IMG/VR virus record: IMGVR_UViG_3300043409_001596
Coordinates: 1 to 39,348 of that record
Strand: one strand, 5' to 3'
DNA: 39,348 nt
From: a virus
Part shown: positions 36,601-39,348 of the stretch, piece by piece
How the letters are laid out: each line of letters starts with the position of its first letter
Numbering within the stretch: position 1 is the first letter of the stretch
Program-made: the position numbers and the translations under genes
Notes under the pieces: model-generated
The model's input: only the letters and a program-made list of their open reading frames with translations
Database searches by the model: none
Told to the model about the DNA's origin: nothing

Positions 36601-39348
36601 GCGCTCTTTTACGTCTTCCCATGCCTTCACAAGGTCGTCGTAATTGCTGTCGCGGTATGCTAATGCTTCTTTGGAATCTGCGAACGTCTTGAGCTTGCGA
36701 TAGTGCGGGTCACCTTTTTTATTGATTCCCCATGCGCCTGTCCGGCCACGCACCTCAAACTCAATCTTCGCGACGGGCTTGCCTTTTGCCAACTTGGCCT
36801 TCACGGCCTCCATGAGGTCATCAAGGTTATCTGCGCGGACTCGGTAGCCGTCCACATTCGCGTCGGCGTAAGGTGCGGGGATTTTCTTTGAACTGTCTGC
36901 GCCCTCACCAAAGCGATAAGCATTCGGGTAATTACGGACCTCTCCAACTCTGTCCCAATGCTCACGCGGAAGGCCTTGTAGGAATGCCACGCGGTCGGCC
37001 AACACGCCAAGGTTGTATTCCGGCCCGCGCATCATGGCGAGCATCTCTGGCACGCCTTTGTCTTCGGCAAAGCGCATCAATTGCTTCACCATCTTCACTT
37101 TTCCCACCCATGCGTTCAGCTTGTACCCTTGTTGAGGCTTGGACGGGATGACGGAGCGAAGCGTCGTCGCGTAGGCGGCAAGCTCGTCGTCTTCAATGCT
37201 GGCGATTTCTGACTTGGGCCAGATTTCGGAGAGAGTCTTGCCGGCGATCTCGTCGTCGGTAAGGGTTTGGTTGACGGTGGCCACTTTGTCTTTGCGGGCA
37301 CCCCCAAGCTTTTCGCCAAAGTCATCAATGCCCTCTTTGGCCGGACTGGTAGGCGCTGAAGCTGGGGCCGCTTTGGCCGGCGCAGTCGATGGGGCAGGCG
37401 TTGGGGCAGGCGTTGGCTGAGTCGTGACCGGTGGCGTCGGGCGGGCGGCTGTGGCCTTGGGCGAATAGGCGGCGGCACCATTCATGCGCATTGGCATGAT
37501 CACGAACGTTGCATTGCTTGTGTGCAGAGTAGCTGGACTAATGTCGTCGGCAATGCGCAGTTCTATTTGCTCATTGCCCAGATTGCGGGCCACACGAAGG
37601 ATCGTCTGAACATACTCTGGGTCGTAAGAGGCCAAGAATTTGGCGTTTGGCTGGATGTTGTGGACGTAGTCACCTCGCTCTACATCGCTAACAAATACGC
37701 CAAGACTGCCATCTGGATTGCGGTAGATGGAAACAGCCTTGGTGTAGGTGGACTCGCTCTTGTCGCTTGGCAGCACCTTGATGACGGCGCGGGCTTGGCT
37801 CATGATGCTGAACCAACGGCCGGTGTCGATGGTGTGAACCGGCACCTTTCTGTCTTCTGGGATGATCGCTTCGCCGTTGTAATTGCCTTTTTCAACAGGC
37901 CATGGCTGTGCGTTTCCTTTTTCGTCGTAACTGACGTTGTCGGCACCTTTGCCTCCGCCGTTTTCCTGCTCAACCCGGACAAGTATCCTGCCATTGGTAG
38001 CCCACAGATTGGTGCCGTCGCCTTTGACGGTCGTTAGGTTGTCCCGTGTCGTATCAGTCGAAACCATCGGATAGATGGCGGCCACCACATCGGCCGTGGT
38101 CTTTGGCTTTTTGATGGCTGGTACCGCCGTTGGAGATTGCGCCGTTGGCTTGGCGGGCATGTCGTCTTTGCTTTGGGTCGTGGGGAACTTGTCGGCCCTT
38201 TTCTGGAACAGGGCGAGCGCCCCTTTCTCATTCAGGATGGTAAATGTTCCGTCGCCAGGCACTTCGATGGTGATTGTGCCAACGGCTTCGCGCACCTTTG
38301 CGCTCAACTTTTTGACCTGACTCGACAGCTCTGCTGATTCGTCAGCCGTTAGCGGCCGGCGCTCTTGGTTGGCGAATTTGGCAGTGATTTCATCGATCTC
38401 ATTCAATGCGTCACGAACATCTTCCGGCATTTCAGACCGCCTTGGCGCGGCTTTTACGGCGGCGGCTACTTCAGTCAGCAAATACTTCTTCTGGCCCTTG
38501 GCGGCAACAGGATCGAATGGCGCGGCCTGCTTGGCAGGTTCCGGCATGGCCTCTTCTTTGGCGATGGCGGCGGCTTGTGGGGGCGTGACGTTTGACTCTG
38601 CCGTTATTTTGTTAAATGGGTCTTCTGATAGCGAGTATGGCCGCCATTGCATTGGGCGATCATACATAAACTCTCCCAAGTGCGTAGCTACTCCATCAGG
38701 ACCGATATAGGCGAAACTACTTTCCCTCATTGAGCCATCAAACTCTTCAATTAAATCAATAAATCTATCTTTTATGATTTTTGAAGCCTCTTCTAAACTT
38801 GATGCAGGCACTGCTTGGAGCGGGAATGCTATCGGATAAGTGTTTAACCCCCTGAGTTGGAAAGTGACTGTATTTGGAGGCGCGGCATATTGGCGGCCTG
38901 GGTATTTTTCACGGTCGAATAAATCTTTAGCTGTTGGAGGTGGCAACTTTTGTGGAACAGTCTGAACAAGTGCTTGGCTTGGTTTAACTTGCTCGCTTGG
39001 AGCATCGATAGAATCGAAAACTGCCTGCCAGTCGGGGCTTTCCTGCAAATCTGCGTTGAAGCCTGTCATCAAGCGCCAGAATGACCTGGCGTATTTCCGC
39101 AAAGATCCGTTAGGAGCCAGCTTGTCCAACCGGGCGGCAAGATCAATGGGCTCGGTAAGGCCAAGGTCAACGATGTTGCCGGCGGCCTTGAGCATGGCCT
39201 CACGGCGTTCTTTAGGCAGGGCCACTTGCTCGACTGGCTGCGTTGATGCCGGAGGAGTGCGAAGGATGCTGTTCTTGGAGTGTGCCGCCTCAGAATCTTG
39301 CCTCCGTTTTAACTCCTGCTGATACTCGGTTTCTGTTATTGGGTCGAT
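27667..39348 (-). CDS. Giant polyvalent protein (partial at N-terminus)
   Basis: The reading frame is open through the right edge, so at least 3,893 residues are encoded and the true start is outside; numbering here begins at the edge. Domains in order are as follows. A helical N-terminal segment spans about 41-115. A sliding-clamp-like region spans 417-622 and ends IMPMRM. An LPD1-type region with zincin motif HELFH is at 1039-1043. A DUF7178-like region carries SPQKDW at 1477. A phosphoribosyltransferase has VLVDDTFTTG at 2142, and a C5 cytosine methyltransferase spans about 2246-2570 with Cys2316. A ParB-like DGNHR motif is at 2669 and a helical motif at about 2729-2758. An LPD38-like C-terminal region contains SGPQTQVANITGN and PFQRTPTNIV. 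Such proteins are known to be ejected with phage DNA; the portal follows directly. Confidence 0.85.
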   Translation of the reverse strand: MDPITETEYQQELKRRQDSEAAHSKNSILRTPPASTQPVEQVALPKERREAMLKAAGNIVDLGLTEPIDLAARLDKLAPNGSLRKYARSFWRLMTGFNADLQESPDWQAVFDSIDAPSEQVKPSQALVQTVPQKLPPPTAKDLFDREKYPGRQYAAPPNTVTFQLRGLNTYPIAFPLQAVPASSLEEASKIIKDRFIDLIEEFDGSMRESSFAYIGPDGVATHLGEFMYDRPMQWRPYSLSEDPFNKITAESNVTPPQAAAIAKEEAMPEPAKQAAPFDPVAAKGQKKYLLTEVAAAVKAAPRRSEMPEDVRDALNEIDEITAKFANQERRPLTADESAELSSQVKKLSAKVREAVGTITIEVPGDGTFTILNEKGALALFQKRADKFPTTQSKDDMPAKPTAQSPTAVPAIKKPKTTADVVAAIYPMVSTDTTRDNLTTVKGDGTNLWATNGRILVRVEQENGGGKGADNVSYDEKGNAQPWPVEKGNYNGEAIIPEDRKVPVHTIDTGRWFSIMSQARAVIKVLPSDKSESTYTKAVSIYRNPDGSLGVFVSDVERGDYVHNIQPNAKFLASYDPEYVQTILRVARNLGNEQIELRIADDISPATLHTSNATFVIMPMRMNGAAAYSPKATAARPTPPVTTQPTPAPTPAPSTAPAKAAPASAPTSPAKEGIDDFGEKLGGARKDKVATVNQTLTDDEIAGKTLSEIWPKSEIASIEDDELAAYATTLRSVIPSKPQQGYKLNAWVGKVKMVKQLMRFAEDKGVPEMLAMMRGPEYNLGVLADRVAFLQGLPREHWDRVGEVRNYPNAYRFGEGADSSKKIPAPYADANVDGYRVRADNLDDLMEAVKAKLAKGKPVAKIEFEVRGRTGAWGINKKGDPHYRKLKTFADSKEALAYRDSNYDDLVKAWEDVKERDNVKETDLRTDTNRPRSAEDWRKGKDATSQMFNDAFGFRGVEFGNWVSQGKNAAERQGMMNDAYDALHDLASILNIPTKALSLNGQIGLGFGSRGQGWASAHYEPGSLVINLTKTRGAGTLAHELFHAFDHYFGRARGVSIKDRAGVYITNEPATRYVNQKTGQSLSVKRWNEIKKGFSSSINEADWKLQEGVRPEVEDAFEAVVKALDASPMAQRARMNDKGQRDYWGSTIERAARAFENYVIHKMQQKGYQNDYLANVVRIEDFVRNPNRYPYLLDNEIEPVAKAFDDLFSTIKSRETDKGVELYAPPSQASVGQAVNEAFVKKVQDSVKAGRTVGTSNPTTASKTGEGTDSGHNVELDRLRKNNPLAYRQNALILTRYPVVAKKYRALHAAMAKADAPVIAAKEEVKKAKAALAAAQKGIKDRVALLRGMKTAQVRASLVNEFIAANLTARAVKAKDVAHANLAKANAKAAKAADYQSKAISEILDGNAIPEDMAAQIYEDYITAVESNLLALIELFPKRLRDVARLWYDGANIIAQKFGEQYNATIEQASAVLAVFSPQKDWFMNVSLAQRMMNIWKNDQETAWSPEMTKQFIMRSGEPQPVESIKKGDTEPTISTRESLITDANPEGIVYQHGAIKKVDDDGNTYWENWDNKKAAENLKAAQLMLKDLEGKTLSQIKDRKLKARFIRILSEVRDSSAYPIVTPDGRTGAMQVNNDKVTLSKVAWGGYNTIEKAISIMERSVTIKGRVITDEHEVISIALGDQHKVRSFYNNIVDPANKSGHVTMDTHAIAAIHWMPHSGSSLEVTQNFGGGGVKNDGIAGIKGTYAANAEAYRRAAVVFDLLPREVQSITWEAVRLLFPKEFKTKGNIDKVRAIWNRYFHGDIDIETARAEIFALATTSKDFPQGKDIAGSIKDGKGLGDTAWAAAMGVGFDHPGGPEGTDDSGTVPQRGGPRGPNPRGGSGQSGGNGGGRNPAAVVRPTSILRRGGVGKPSLSLPPGQASPEAAAWKTVDGRTWLTEAEAKSTGLMYYNIEPDEAGLNDQVTEEERRMLQRGKVLDIEAESVPPSQAILRAPLNDSEADTLNRFDADAEESPAKVASSTSVHALRSHPDFNSAKFHGGVRQALNLVENFLKPAAIKEVRQAVGGDTDKLVFVPVLSREGDSMNMIPLALANELNRKIGGKVWTKLVKVSSAHNTDASNIDRAHTVHNWSGELPPEGSTIVLVDDTFTTGQTLQSLGDMFQKVAAVTTLAAGRYGKNFRPTKDQVAAAMKKANLSHSEYLKYRPTGAAIQSYLLNGKPGRNGWDERFTGEGSGGGSTTDGGDAKIPSLLSFFSGGGLLEVGLRGLVRGFGAVEFDANIAEVYAQNHGEHIDAADIRTINFNKFKGAEYFHASPVCKQFSGVNTHASKGENDADVTTAEATAKALKIIRPAVFTLENVKAYEGSSSLKIITDTLDDLGYTWDQGVYDAADYGAPTHRKRFLIRAVAKGGLPPAPKPTHGPKAGKPYKSWWSAVEDLVDELPSSPVPLKAKDGEGDSYIVKRMALMGVDLLSTKEPVFLAGGSASANNLPFSYSNEPAPVIKATNAEVNRILLPDGRQLRATPRVLARVTGLPDSYKLPESQELAVKVIGNGIPPALTRAVFGPLTALASRENPRLSLGGDDPVASAKAEAIKFLADKNPAFLRELESDTDAFPHGAYMLEVPLDQLRPGNAAFDEKTIASIPDMSAPIMVDASALFSTDKKSAGLVVSDGNHRLEKAKRRGDATIRAIVTPWDDAGMELVRSLAESERVDSTSQAILRAPPNAGVPTQITRDMRQQLLDRGYTKKQIHKMKPAEAHAILNPPVEPASPEPEEAGQTDADMEAFIAEQQAIAEEEAAAREALRNDPDAIDAVQASGKMSGRNLSKQFEYPEARAVYQALTSARDQLGGPETVQLDKLREWAKKTFDSDPEKYVQWAADMAEESKLLDVDEQAVLGQAFQFLTREARLTGDKNIRTLLNKVGNYYLDTGTRLAQAMSARRDPLETPQERWTKAIDIVFGPSEAVRRNLRILPTDAGKARRIASLEAELAEARGSRRADVEAALKTARAQETKEELLEKDDAESEKIKQAVLKNIGVTEDDLMLAGTDRVALHSAILDLPAVKEGLDAYKGKDNDGYNIMRLAFRGFSDEHIANALNLNQDDVGQFINDATNAIIRPAVAEQVKAGTDFGGLIKAGFAKLKKAVGLSNPPKAISAQSALIKGTRQTVGQVTAEVNRVMAYALQSAKARNSGKLMSKVVMTPGGQRVRVFVPFDPDDMANYYAFAREFTAAKSSAFDKVYEYWINWPLLSGPQTQVANITGNAAQVAWHYTGQRLAEATLNLAYQDPNSAQFREFKHVLKGFWQGIGPAFDMARQTFLTEGDTIRHKYLGEPMEIDVVNGDLDKVGNIRASVGGKLGRINRLPGRVLRFTDAFFKTAIMYAEASAVAYRRAHVAAKAQGLTGKARSTFIDTEIANTINDTSSAVWGEVMKTAEELLFQDENMATEIVDTVLGGYKGIRDLEQKLAEAEAKGDYEQSAKLQKRIRSRKIVGSLMRWIFPFQRTPTNIVRVGIKKAGGSAISLLYGLTMAGWRSMGKNGVPMIKSYPKAMQIKDASETLLAGLGWLALASMLEGDDDDDKKKVLLVGTRSHSLKDRGATDQFLRKYGGENSIVWQDGNGKVLGTLPFGRYEPAATLLTTWIDAYRNYQEVKRLKSQGENALYTTYMMSSLVSSLEDKSFLQGFANAMQFVRDVEEKRESPDENAGSKMLMNNIIPNLIKQPLRNMDDVLRERTTAGSGYAALPNPAVAPKLPIFAAQPKISTTGERLTKAFTPPARLLFQANTKVTPQADALLYRANRLNPTKRWSPQPLNRDDYTADPPGKAKPLPITDPAKRRQFAELAGRLYAAKAAQVAAKAMPSEKSKPTPSIITAFKKAREDAMAAARAQAHAIGLHKPTSTP

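Noticed and set aside
39223-39225. GTG at 39225 as start of the polyvalent protein
   Set aside because: The frame stays open to the window edge and the upstream residues contain an ILR linker motif like the internal ones, so the protein very probably starts outside.
1-39348. CRISPR arrays, tRNA genes, insertion sequences, integrase and terminase
   Set aside because: No repeat-spacer pattern, cloverleaf, transposase motif, integrase catalytic pattern or terminase Walker/nuclease pattern was found by reading both strands; absence by eye is not proof.

Overview
The window is a contiguous piece of a tailed bacteriophage genome with podovirus-like architecture. An N4gp56-type major capsid protein, a large portal, a scaffold, a head-tail adaptor and a nozzle-like tail protein are all recognisable, and no sheath, tape-measure or baseplate genes are seen. 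It could be a free phage or an integrated one; no integrase, tRNA, CRISPR array or host gene is visible. The terminase, DNA polymerase and RNA polymerase, if present, lie outside the window. Most start codons lack a Shine-Dalgarno sequence and sit behind A/C-rich leaders, and many genes are joined by ATGA stop/start overlaps. This suggests a host with weak SD use. The N-terminal TPRTD...ARQLERE proteins remind me of proteins seen in Verrucomicrobia-related sequences, but the host assignment is a low-confidence inference.

Layout. (1) Positions 1-2156, minus strand: seven small, tightly overlapping early-type genes (DUF1064-like nuclease, HNH nuclease, zinc-knuckle, HTH and two paralogous coiled-coil proteins), divergent from (2) positions 2218-7243, plus strand: a DNA-transaction module of OB-fold ssDNA-binding-like protein, winged-helix protein, Rad50/SMC-like ATPase and compact UvrD-type helicase. 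(3) Positions 7334-11244, plus strand: tail adaptor and a 995-residue nozzle-like protein carrying inserted fibre-type repeats, closed by a terminator. (4) Positions 11284-13037: two unknown minus-strand genes and a lone plus-strand HNH homing endonuclease. (5) Positions 13060-16255, minus strand: decoration-like protein, major capsid protein with a structured leader, and scaffold. (6) Positions 16350-18830, minus strand: accessory island with an Acb2/Tad1-like putative anti-defence protein, a glycosyltransferase, a methyltransferase fusion and a small unknown protein. (7) Positions 18865-20705: lysis cassette with endolysin, nested spanins, a holin candidate and very small membrane peptides. 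(8) Positions 20709-25574: tail-fibre and small structural genes. (9) Positions 25581-27650: portal. (10) Positions 27667 to the right edge: a single minus-strand reading frame of at least 3,893 residues, a polyvalent protein whose 5' end lies outside the window.

How the parts fit. The polyvalent protein strings together a sliding-clamp-like domain, an LPD1/zincin region, a DUF7178-like region, a phosphoribosyltransferase, a complete C5 cytosine methyltransferase, a ParB-like domain, a helical motif and an LPD38-like C-terminal region. It lies immediately upstream of the portal, as expected for a protein packaged in the head and ejected with the DNA. Four ILR-type motifs sit in its interdomain linkers and could be processing sites. 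Together with the Acb2-like protein it suggests a phage invested in protecting its incoming DNA and defeating host signalling defences. The most noteworthy items are the clamp-like domain inside the polyvalent protein, the repeated ILR linker motif, the Acb2/Tad1 homologue, and two families of short conserved leaders directly upstream of start codons.
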